Shown here one piece after another: positions 1 through 6,510 of a DNA stretch of 9,110 bases. Below the pieces are notes generated by a model. That model was not told the DNA's origin. It saw only the letters and a program-made list of their open reading frames with translations, and did not search any database. The translations under genes were made by a program, and so were the position numbers. This stretch comes from JAKEGN01 sp964465665 (GTDB lineage: Bacteria > Pseudomonadota > Gammaproteobacteria > Steroidobacterales > Woeseiaceae). Position 1 is the stretch's first letter, and every line of letters begins with the position of its first letter. The stretch lies in NCBI GenBank assembly GCA_964465665.1, contig CAYXKM010000329.1:1-9110 (forward strand). The letters run 5' to 3'.

Positions 1-386
1 TGCCGGTAGGTCGCCTGGCGCTGGATGCATTGAGATCGTGGTTCAAAGTGCGTGCAGTGCTCGCCGGCGCCGACGAGCTTGCGCTGTTCGTCAGCAGCCG
101 GGGCAGCCGGATCAGCGCCCGCTCTGTGCAGTCCCGCGTTGAATACTGGGCAAAACGCCAAGGTATCGACATGCGTGTGTACCCGCACTTGCTACGTCAT
201 TCGTTCGCGACTCATCTGCTCGAATCGAGTCATGATCTGCGCGGTGTGCAGGAGCTCCTCGGGCATGCCAATATCTCCACGACGCAGGTCTATACGCATC
301 TTGACTTCCAGCACCTTGCCCAGATATACGACCGGACACATCCGCGCGCACGGCTAAAGGACAAACCCCGGACGCCGACAAAATAA
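1..386 (+). CDS. xerC: Tyrosine recombinase XerC, C-terminal part (5' end outside window)
   Basis: XerC is a site-specific recombinase that works with XerD at dif to resolve chromosome dimers. The reading frame enters from the left edge (first full codon at 3) and gives 127 residues up to the TAA at 384-386, less than half of the roughly 300-residue family length. It contains the C-terminal catalytic core: HLLRH (the His-x-x-Arg pair), LGHANIST (second His) and TTQVYTHLDF with the nucleophilic Tyr. The tail ends in a DRTHPRA motif. The upstream catalytic Arg and Lys are not in view. The SSRGSRISARSVQ and DLRGVQELLGHA stretches match chromosomal XerC closely and are unlike phage or integron integrases. 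Placement 62 bases before hslV is common in Gammaproteobacteria. A TTG at 30 is an internal Leu codon, not a start. Confidence 0.95.
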   Translation, partial: PVGRLALDALRSWFKVRAVLAGADELALFVSSRGSRISARSVQSRVEYWAKRQGIDMRVYPHLLRHSFATHLLESSHDLRGVQELLGHANISTTQVYTHLDFQHLAQIYDRTHPRARLKDKPRTPTK

Positions 387-448
387 GGTCAATATCCCGC
401 GCTGCGAGCGGTTTTCCTCCAGTCAGTTTTTCGCTGAGGATCAAACAG

Positions 449-994
449 ATGGAACAGTTTCGAGGGACAACCATTGTCTCGGTCCGGCGTCATGGCCGGG
501 TAGCCGTTGGTGGCGACGGGCAGGTCAGCATTGGCAACACTGTCATGAAGGGCAATGCCCGCAAAGTGCGGCTGCTGGCAAATGGCCGCGTCATTGCCGG
601 GTTTGCCGGCGGCACAGCCGACGCCTTCACCCTTTTTGAGTTGTTCGAAAGCAAACTCGAGCAGTACGGCAAACTGACCCGCGCAGCAATAGAGCTGGCA
701 AAAGACTGGCGCACGGACAGGCGCCTGCGTCGACTCGAGGCCCTGTTATGCGTCGCGGACGCGGAAAGCTCGTTCATCATTTCTGGAAACGGAGACGTCA
801 TCGAACCTGAAAACGACCTCATGGCTATCGGGTCCGGGGGCCCGTATGCACAGGCCGCTGCACAGGCGCTGTTACAGAACACCAACCTCGATGCACGCAC
901 CATCGTCGAAAAGGCTCTCGATATTGCCGCGGATATTTGCGTATTCACCAATCACAATATCGTCGTGGAGGAATTGCCTTCTGCAGGCAAGTAA
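449..994 (+). CDS. hslV: HslV, peptidase subunit of the HslUV (ClpQY) ATP-dependent protease
   Basis: HslV forms the double-hexamer threonine peptidase chamber of the cytoplasmic HslUV protease, which degrades unfolded and regulatory proteins. The product is 181 residues. The TTIVSVRR block holds the catalytic N-terminal Thr, here Thr7 after a six-residue MEQFRG leader that must be removed to expose it. E. coli HslV has only Met before its Thr. Asp23 in GGDGQ and Lys39 in KGNARKVR correspond to the active-site Asp17 and Lys33. AGFAGGTADAFTLFE, AKDWRTDR and AIGSGGPYAQAAA are diagnostic family blocks. The start at 449 is supported by GAGGA at 436-440, eight bases upstream. hslU follows after 12 bases. 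A heat-shock promoter is expected for this operon, but I could not identify a convincing one. Confidence 0.97.
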   Translation: MEQFRGTTIVSVRRHGRVAVGGDGQVSIGNTVMKGNARKVRLLANGRVIAGFAGGTADAFTLFELFESKLEQYGKLTRAAIELAKDWRTDRRLRRLEALLCVADAESSFIISGNGDVIEPENDLMAIGSGGPYAQAAAQALLQNTNLDARTIVEKALDIAADICVFTNHNIVVEELPSAGK

Positions 995-1006
995 CGGATC
1001 CCGTCA

Positions 1007-2347
1007 ATGTCACAAATGACACCCAGAGAAATCGTTCAGGAACTCGACAAGCACATTGTCGGCCAGGAAGAGGCGAAACGCGCGGTTGCCATTGCATTGA
1101 GAAACCGCTGGCGCCGGGTACAGGTCGACGAACCGCTGCGTAGTGAAATTACGCCTAAGAATATCTTGATGATCGGACCAACTGGTGTTGGCAAGACAGA
1201 AATCTCACGGCGACTGGCCAAGCTCGCGAAGGCGCCGTTCATCAAGGTTGAAGCAACAAAATTCACGGAGATCGGTTACGTCGGTCGTGAGGTTGACAGC
1301 ATAATCCGTGATCTTGTAGACAGCGCTGTCAAGATGACGCGTGAGGAGGAGATGAGCAAAGTGCGTCACAGGGCGGAAGACTCTGCCGAGGAACGTATAC
1401 TGGATGCATTGCTACCACGCTCACCTCGCGATTCCGGACTCGGCGCACAGGTCGAGACACCGGGCGATAGCGGTGACACGCGACAGAAATTCCGAAAAAT
1501 GCTGCGGGAGAAGAAGCTTGACGACAAAGAGATCGAGGTCGACTTTCAGGCTCTGCCTGTGGGCGTAGAGATCATGGCTCCGCCAGGCATGGAGGAAATG
1601 ACCAGTCAGTTGCAGGGCATGTTCCAGACACTGTCCGGAAACCGGCAGAAAACACGGAAGCTCAAAGTCCGTGAGGCAATGAAACTGCTCACAGACGAGG
1701 AGGCGGCCAAACTCGTTGATGAGGATGAGCTGAAAACGCGAGCGCTGCATTCCGTGGAACAGCACGGAATCGTTTTTCTTGATGAGATCGACAAAGTGGC
1801 GCGTCGGTCGGAGACGGTGGGAGCCGATGTATCACGTGAGGGCGTTCAACGCGACCTTTTGCCGCTGGTTGAAGGATGTACGGTGAATACCAAGTACGGC
1901 ATGGTGCGCACCGATCACATCCTGTTCATCGCGTCCGGAGCTTTTCATGTATCGAAGCCATCCGATCTCATTCCGGAACTGCAGGGTCGTTTTCCGATTC
2001 GCGTCGAGCTTAGGTCACTTGAGACCGACGACTTCGTGCGCATTCTCACCGAACCCGACGCATCCCTGACACTGCAGTACCGGGCGTTGCTGAAAACTGA
2101 AGATGTCAGCATAGCTTTTACCGACGGTGGCGTACGCCGTATAGCGGAGGTTGCATTCCAGGTCAACGCAAGTACAGAAAACATCGGTGCTCGTCGCCTG
2201 CACACGGTTATGGAGCGATTGCTGGAAACCATTTCTTTCGAGGCTTCCGACAAGAGCGGCACGACCTTGCAGATCGATGCCGGATATGTCGATGATCACC
2301 TTGCAGAGCTGGCGAGAGACGAGGACCTCAGCCGGTATATCCTGTAG
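1007..2347 (+). CDS. hslU: HslU, AAA+ unfoldase subunit of the HslUV protease
   Basis: HslU is the hexameric AAA+ ATPase that recognises, unfolds and threads substrates into HslV. The product is 446 residues (E. coli 443). It shows Walker A GPTGVGKT at 57-64, the substrate-gripping pore loop GYVG at 90-93, and a charged, family-specific I-domain at about 110-245. Walker B IVFLDEID is at 255-262, the arginine finger lies in LQGRFP (Arg328), and the sensor-2 GARRL is at 394-398. The C-terminus LSRYIL is the tail that docks between HslV subunits and activates them. The start at 1007 (MSQMTPREIV) matches family N-termini. A second ATG at 1016 is less likely. No strong ribosome binding site is visible in the 12-base gap, so translation is probably coupled to hslV. 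Confidence 0.97.
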   Translation: MSQMTPREIVQELDKHIVGQEEAKRAVAIALRNRWRRVQVDEPLRSEITPKNILMIGPTGVGKTEISRRLAKLAKAPFIKVEATKFTEIGYVGREVDSIIRDLVDSAVKMTREEEMSKVRHRAEDSAEERILDALLPRSPRDSGLGAQVETPGDSGDTRQKFRKMLREKKLDDKEIEVDFQALPVGVEIMAPPGMEEMTSQLQGMFQTLSGNRQKTRKLKVREAMKLLTDEEAAKLVDEDELKTRALHSVEQHGIVFLDEIDKVARRSETVGADVSREGVQRDLLPLVEGCTVNTKYGMVRTDHILFIASGAFHVSKPSDLIPELQGRFPIRVELRSLETDDFVRILTEPDASLTLQYRALLKTEDVSIAFTDGGVRRIAEVAFQVNASTENIGARRLHTVMERLLETISFEASDKSGTTLQIDAGYVDDHLAELARDEDLSRYIL

Positions 2348-2354
2348 CGTACTA

Positions 2355-2723
2355 ATGGACATAACACCAGGTGAAATTCGTTTGCGGCGCCGATCCAGGC
2401 TGCTGAGCATCACTTTTGACGACGGAAGCAGTTTCGACTTTCCGTTCGAATACCTTCGCGTGTATTCACCCTCTGCCGAAGTCAAAGGACACGGGCCCGG
2501 ACAAGAAGTACTGCAGACCGGCAAACAGGACGTGGAGATAACAGCAGTCGAACCTGTTGGGCACTATGCCGTGCGACTGGTGTTCAGCGACGGCCACAAT
2601 ACAGGCTTGTACACGTGGAAATACCTTTACGAACTTGGCACTCAACAGGCAGATAACTGGCGGCGCTACCTCGACCGTCTGAAAGCGGCAGGGTATGCTG
2701 AACTGCCGCAGCCACGACACTGA
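2355..2723 (+). CDS. DUF971 (GBBH-like N-terminal domain) protein between hslU and ubiE
   Basis: This is a 122-residue single-domain protein of the DUF971 family, the fold also found at the N-terminus of gamma-butyrobetaine hydroxylase and in plant HCF101. Its function is unknown. Family blocks visible are ITPGEIRLRRRSRLLSITFDDG (residues 3-24, quoted here only as landmarks ITPGEI and ITFDDG), FPFEYLRVYSPSAEVKGHGP near 30-48 (landmarks FPFEYLR and SPSAEVKGHG), and the DGHNTGLYTWKYLYELG block at 79-95. In the hydroxylase the domain binds zinc through three Cys and one His. Here there is no Cys at all, so zinc binding in that manner is unlikely, although His81 sits in the matching DGH motif. 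The start at 2355 lies 7 bases after hslU, and ubiE starts 4 bases after the stop. A longer open frame reaches back into hslU but overlaps conserved HslU coding sequence, so I use the internal ATG. Confidence 0.88.
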   Translation: MDITPGEIRLRRRSRLLSITFDDGSSFDFPFEYLRVYSPSAEVKGHGPGQEVLQTGKQDVEITAVEPVGHYAVRLVFSDGHNTGLYTWKYLYELGTQQADNWRRYLDRLKAAGYAELPQPRH

Positions 2724-2727
2724 ACAG

Positions 2728-3471
2728 ATGAAAGAAAGCACAACGCATTTTGGATTTGAGACCGTTTCGGTTTCGGAAAAGGCGCGGCGTGTCAAAGGAG
2801 TCTTTGATTCCGTCGCAAACCGCTATGACTTGATGAACGACCTGATGTCGGCTGGTTTGCACCGAATGTGGAAGCGTTTTGCGATCGGGCAGGCAGCAGT
2901 CAGGAGCGGACAGGCGGTCCTCGATCTTGCCGGCGGCACCGGCGATCTCGCTCGGGAGTTCGCACGACAAACTGGAGCTGGCGGAATCGTCGTATTGGCC
3001 GATATCAATGACCGCATGTTACATGAGGGGCGACGCAGACTGGTCGATGCAGGTGTCGGGGACAACGTTGCCATAGCGCAAGTCAACGCAGAAAGCCTGC
3101 CGTTTGCAAGCACGAGTTTCGATTGCATTACGATCGCGTTCGGCTTGCGCAATATCACCGATAAAGCGGCGGCGCTGGCTTCCATGTACCGCGTTCTGAA
3201 ACCGGGTGGCAAGGTGCTTGTACTGGAATTCTCGAGGCCTGCTGAAGCACTCAAACCCGCGTACGACTTTTACTCATTCAAGGTATTGCCGCTCATGGGA
3301 AAGCTGGTCGCAAATGACGAATCGAGCTATCGGTATCTCGCCGAGTCCATTCGCATGCATCCGGATCAGGAGGCACTGTTGAGCATGATGCAGCAAGCCG
3401 GTTTCGAGCGATGCCGCTATCATAATCTGGCCGGCGGCATCGTTGCGTTACACGTGGGATACAGGATTTGA
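2728..3471 (+). CDS. ubiE: UbiE, ubiquinone/menaquinone C-methyltransferase
   Basis: UbiE is the S-adenosylmethionine-dependent C-methyltransferase acting on the benzoquinol ring in ubiquinone synthesis, and on demethylmenaquinone where menaquinone is made. The product is 247 residues (E. coli 251). Near the N-terminus is the family signature YDLMNDLMSAGLHRMWK (33-49). The SAM-binding motif I is VLDLAGGTGDLA at 64-75, with an acidic motif II at ADIND (91-95). The second signature RVLKPGGKVLVLEFS is at 155-169. I start it at 2728 (MKESTTHFGFETVS) because this matches family N-termini. An in-frame upstream start at 2695 would overlap the DUF971 gene. No clear ribosome binding site is seen in the four-base gap, so coupling to the preceding gene is likely. 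Confidence 0.97.
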   Translation: MKESTTHFGFETVSVSEKARRVKGVFDSVANRYDLMNDLMSAGLHRMWKRFAIGQAAVRSGQAVLDLAGGTGDLAREFARQTGAGGIVVLADINDRMLHEGRRRLVDAGVGDNVAIAQVNAESLPFASTSFDCITIAFGLRNITDKAAALASMYRVLKPGGKVLVLEFSRPAEALKPAYDFYSFKVLPLMGKLVANDESSYRYLAESIRMHPDQEALLSMMQQAGFERCRYHNLAGGIVALHVGYRI

Positions 3472-3481
3472 GAGCAGCATT

Positions 3482-4105
3482 TTGGATGCCCTGCGAATTG
3501 TCCTGCAACCTCTGGCTTCCTTGCTGAACCGGCAGATACAAGCGCAGACTTCCGCGCGCGCCATTTGCCAAAACCTTGATGGCGCGTGCGCGGCAATTCG
3601 GGTCAGCAACACTTCACTTGCGACGTACCTTCTCGTCGATTCCGGGCGCGTGTCACTCACAGCAGATCACACGCGGGAACCCGATGTCGTAGTCAGCGGA
3701 TCGTTTCTGTCCCTGTTGCAGCTTGCCGGGTCAGCGAGTGAGGACCTGATCCGCAAAGGCGATGTCGAACTTGTCGGCGACGTTCACATTGCGGCACAAC
3801 TTCAGAAACTCCTGCTGCTGGCGCGGCCCGACGCAGAAGAGGAGCTGTCACGGTTCATCGGCGATGTTGCGGCGCACAGTATCGGCAACGCCGTTCGGAG
3901 CTTGGGCGAATGGGGACTCAACGCCAGGGGGACAATGCGGCAGAATGTCAGCGAATATCTGCAGCAGGAAAGCCAGGCGGTACCAAGTCGTTACGAGGTC
4001 GAACGATTTCGAACTCGTGTCGAATCGCTGAGAGATGACGTGGCAAGGCTCGAAGCAGCGATCAGACGCTTTGAGCTGCAGTCGGCCACGAAGCGAGGCG
4101 CATGA
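3482..4105 (+). CDS. ubiJ: UbiJ, SCP2-domain accessory factor of ubiquinone biosynthesis
   Basis: UbiJ is a non-catalytic accessory protein that, with UbiK, supports the soluble Ubi complex. Its SCP2-type domain is thought to bind polyprenyl intermediates. I predict 207 residues (E. coli 201). The SCP2-like part spans about residues 15-115 and ends in GDVELVGDVHIAAQLQ. A conserved segment follows with FIGDVAAHSIGNAV (125-138), then a charged C-terminal helix near 172-198 that looks like a coiled coil. The start is uncertain: there is no ATG, and I chose TTG at 3482, preceded by GAGAG at 3470-3474 at good spacing. Another TTG at 3443 would overlap ubiE by 29 bases. The stop overlaps the ubiB start as ATGA. 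Position between ubiE and ubiB fits the E. coli order. Confidence 0.9.
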   Translation: MDALRIVLQPLASLLNRQIQAQTSARAICQNLDGACAAIRVSNTSLATYLLVDSGRVSLTADHTREPDVVVSGSFLSLLQLAGSASEDLIRKGDVELVGDVHIAAQLQKLLLLARPDAEEELSRFIGDVAAHSIGNAVRSLGEWGLNARGTMRQNVSEYLQQESQAVPSRYEVERFRTRVESLRDDVARLEAAIRRFELQSATKRGA

Positions 4106-5748
4106 CCGTGTGGCGTGGCAAGACACTGGTGCGGTTGCTGCATATCCAGCGCGTACTGGTTCGCTACGGCCTGGATGACATTATTGTCGCGACTCATTTC
4201 TTGCGCCCGCTCAGATTCTTTTTCTATCTTTTTCCTCGCAGCAGGGACAGGTCTGCGCCGATCGGCGTGCGCATTCGACTCGCGTTGCAGGAGCTGGGCC
4301 CGATATTCGTGAAGTTTGGCCAGGCGGTATCTACGCGACGCGATCTTCTGCCGGCAGACATTGCGGATGAGCTAGCCAAACTGCAGGATCAGGTGCCGCC
4401 CTTTCCGGCGGAACAAGCGGTGGCCATTCTTGATACAGCTTATGGCAGGTCTGTTAACGAGGTATTCGAGCGCTTCGACTTCGAACCTTTGGCTGCCGCT
4501 TCGATTGCGCAAGTGCACAGCGCCGTGCTACCGGGTGGCCAGGAAGTCATTGTCAAATTGTTGCGCCCCGGTGTTCGTCACCTCATTGAACAGGACCTTG
4601 ATGTCCTGTATGCCATCGCAAATCTGGCGGACCGATACTGGCCCAATTCCAGACGTTTTCGTCCGATAGAAGTCGTTGCAGAGTACGAAAAGACCGTAAT
4701 CGACGAACTTGATCTGATGCGAGAAGGCGCAAATGCAGCACAGCTCAAGCGAAATTTCGAAGGGTCGGACATGCTTTACGTTCCGGAGATCTTCTGGGAC
4801 TTCTGTCGGCCGAAAGTACTTGTTCAGGAGCGGATATACGGCATACCGATAAGCGATATGAAAGCTCTGGTCGCTGCTGGAACCAACATTCAGCGCCTGG
4901 CTGAGAACGGTGTCGAGATTTTCTTCACTCAGGTATTTCGCCACAACTTCTTCCATGCTGACATGCACCCAGGCAACATATTCGTTCAAACGGACGATCC
5001 GGAGCATCCCAGGTACGCAGCCGTCGATTTCGGGATCGTCGGTACGTTAAGTCCTACGGATCAGCAATACCTGGCGGGTAACTTTCTGGCGTTCTTCGAT
5101 CGCGACTATCACAAGATCGCAAAGCTTCATCTCGATTCAGGTTGGGTCCCGCCCCAGTCACGCATCGATGAACTCGAATCCGCCATCCGTTCTGTGTGCG
5201 AACCAATTTTCAATAAGCCCTTGTCTGAAATATCGTTCGCCCAGGTATTGCTGAGACTGTTCGAAACTGCGCGGCGGTTCAATATGCAGATTCAGCCGCA
5301 GCTGATACTGTTGCAAAAAACTCTTTTCAACATCGAAGGGCTGGGGCGCCAACTCTATCCACAATTGGACCTGTGGAAGACAGCACACCCCGTTTTGCAG
5401 CTCTGGATGGATGAGCAAGTCGGCGGCCGTGCGATCCTCGAGGGTTTCAGGGACAATCTGCCGCAGCTCAGGGACGCAATACGCGACCTTCCTGGCGTTA
5501 TTCGGCACCTGTCCGAGCAAGCCTCGAAGGGCAAGTTGCAGATGAACATTGAGTCCGCGGACCTTTCGACTTTGCGTCGCCTGCTGTCGGACCAGAACCG
5601 GCAGCGGTTCTATCTTGGAAGTGGCGGGACAGCTTGTGTATGCGGCGTACTTCTGATTGGCCTGGGGACTGCGACTGTGTTCGGATGGACATTACTGGCA
5701 GCCGGAATCATTGCGATTTTTATCGCCCGGCCAGGCTCATTGCGCTGA
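4102..5748 (+). CDS. ubiB: UbiB, ABC1/ADCK-family atypical kinase of ubiquinone biosynthesis
   Basis: UbiB is a membrane-anchored protein-kinase-like ATPase of the UbiB/COQ8/ADCK family needed for aerobic ubiquinone synthesis, probably by moving or presenting lipid intermediates. The product is 548 residues (E. coli 546). Hallmarks seen are the family-specific KFGQ at 71-74, the Ala-rich nucleotide loop AAASIAQVHS from 131, Lys152 in VKLLRP, ELD at 202-204 (the ExD motif), the catalytic-loop-like HADMHPGN at 285-292 and the metal-binding DFG at 309-311. Two hydrophobic C-terminal segments at about 504-524 and 526-542 are the expected membrane anchors. It overlaps ubiJ by four bases (ATGA), indicating translational coupling. 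It is the last gene of the hslV-to-ubiB run, and an 83-base gap with a change of function follows. Confidence 0.97.
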   Translation: MTVWRGKTLVRLLHIQRVLVRYGLDDIIVATHFLRPLRFFFYLFPRSRDRSAPIGVRIRLALQELGPIFVKFGQAVSTRRDLLPADIADELAKLQDQVPPFPAEQAVAILDTAYGRSVNEVFERFDFEPLAAASIAQVHSAVLPGGQEVIVKLLRPGVRHLIEQDLDVLYAIANLADRYWPNSRRFRPIEVVAEYEKTVIDELDLMREGANAAQLKRNFEGSDMLYVPEIFWDFCRPKVLVQERIYGIPISDMKALVAAGTNIQRLAENGVEIFFTQVFRHNFFHADMHPGNIFVQTDDPEHPRYAAVDFGIVGTLSPTDQQYLAGNFLAFFDRDYHKIAKLHLDSGWVPPQSRIDELESAIRSVCEPIFNKPLSEISFAQVLLRLFETARRFNMQIQPQLILLQKTLFNIEGLGRQLYPQLDLWKTAHPVLQLWMDEQVGGRAILEGFRDNLPQLRDAIRDLPGVIRHLSEQASKGKLQMNIESADLSTLRRLLSDQNRQRFYLGSGGTACVCGVLLIGLGTATVFGWTLLAAGIIAIFIARPGSLR

Positions 5749-5779
5749 AGATCGCACGCACGACAGTTTCGTGTCGGGA

Positions 5780-5785
5780 TATAAT
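5780..5785 (+). promoter_or_regulatory. Candidate -10 box upstream of the cyclase gene
   Basis: A perfect TATAAT hexamer lies in the 83-base gap after ubiB, 46 bases before the cyclase ATG. No convincing -35 hexamer is found at 16-18 bases upstream and there is no extended -10 TG, so any activity might need an activator. An imperfect dyad CGACA/TGTCG (5761-5765 and 5772-5776) sits just upstream. The call rests only on the hexamer and its position between functionally different genes. Confidence 0.3.
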
Positions 5786-5831
5786 TGCATGAATTGCCAA
5801 ACAATAATCAGAGTCCACACGGGGAGTGGTT

Positions 5832-6491
5832 ATGGGCGACACAGCGAAGAACCTGCAGCCTTCCGCCCGTCATGTATTTGATGAGCTGATTGCCCAGTAC
5901 GCCCGCTGCGAGCTCGCAGACGAGCAAACCAGGATTCGTAATCGAATCTGGGAACAGTTCGGTGCTTGCGGTGCAACTTTCATTTCCGACATGGCGAATT
6001 TTTCAAGTACATCGAGAAAACTCGGCGTTTGTCATTTCCTCAAATTGATTCATCGCGCCCGACTTGTTATTGCGCCAATTATTGCAGCGAACAACGGGAC
6101 GTTGCTCAAGTATGACGCCGATAATTGTTATGCTTTTTTCCCCACAACAGACGATGCAATTCAGGCCAGTCTCAATATAAATGCGGAGATATTTCGCTCC
6201 AACCAGGCGCTCGACATCTCCGATCACATATATTTGTCGGTCGGCATCGATTACGGCGATTTGCTACTCGTTGGCTCCGAGGATTTTTATGGAGATCCCG
6301 TGAACACCGCCTCGAAGCTGGGTGAAGATCTTGCGATAAAGGGGGAAGTGCTCGTCACAGAACGTGCAATTGCCGAATCCGGATATGTTGCACCTGAGAA
6401 CGTCGAGCGCATGGTTGCTCGTGTTTCCGACATCGAGATCAGTTATCTGCGGCTGCCGATGGTAAAGTCATCCTTGCCAGCCAGTTCCTGA
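5832..6491 (+). CDS. Class III adenylate/guanylate cyclase-like protein
   Basis: This 219-residue protein is mainly one class III nucleotide cyclase catalytic domain (about 45-190), a fold that makes cAMP or cGMP as a dimer. Both metal-binding aspartates are visible: Asp53 in FISDMANFS and Asp97 in KYDADNCYAFF. Lys93 and Asp151 (EDFYGDPVN) fall where adenylate cyclases read adenine, favouring ATP as substrate. Asn158 of the Asn/Arg transition-state pair is present, but the Arg position is Lys162 (NTASKLGED), so activity may be reduced or altered. The first 45 residues are helical-looking with no recognised domain. There is no signal peptide or membrane segment, so it is probably cytosolic. 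The start at 5832 is chosen because GGGGAG at 5821-5826 lies five bases upstream. The phosphatase gene follows after 19 bases, suggesting co-transcription. The family call is firm; catalytic competence is not. Confidence 0.87.
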   Translation: MGDTAKNLQPSARHVFDELIAQYARCELADEQTRIRNRIWEQFGACGATFISDMANFSSTSRKLGVCHFLKLIHRARLVIAPIIAANNGTLLKYDADNCYAFFPTTDDAIQASLNINAEIFRSNQALDISDHIYLSVGIDYGDLLLVGSEDFYGDPVNTASKLGEDLAIKGEVLVTERAIAESGYVAPENVERMVARVSDIEISYLRLPMVKSSLPASS

Positions 6492-6510
6492 AGAAGAAGA
6501 GCTCAACAGC

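Noticed and set aside
300..330. Promoter-like TTGACT with ATATAC/TATACG at 17-18 bases, inside the 3' end of xerC and ahead of hslVU
   Set aside because: The bases encode the highly conserved HLDFQHLAQIYD segment of XerC, so the match is explained by protein constraint. No independent support.
1..386. Phage or mobile-element integrase at the left edge
   Set aside because: The sequence blocks and the hslV neighbour match chromosomal XerC; no att sites, phage genes or terminal repeats are seen.
397..415. CCGC/GCGG hairpin followed by TTTT between xerC and hslV
   Set aside because: The stem is only four base pairs with a seven-base loop, too weak to call a terminator.
2151..2354. Longer N-terminus for the DUF971 protein starting at 2151
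   Set aside because: The extension overlaps the conserved end of HslU in another frame, and the family domain begins at MDITPGEIRL.
4528..5007. Long open frame of 159 codons on the minus strand inside ubiB
   Set aside because: It lies wholly opposite conserved UbiB kinase motifs, resembles no family and is a shadow of the real gene.
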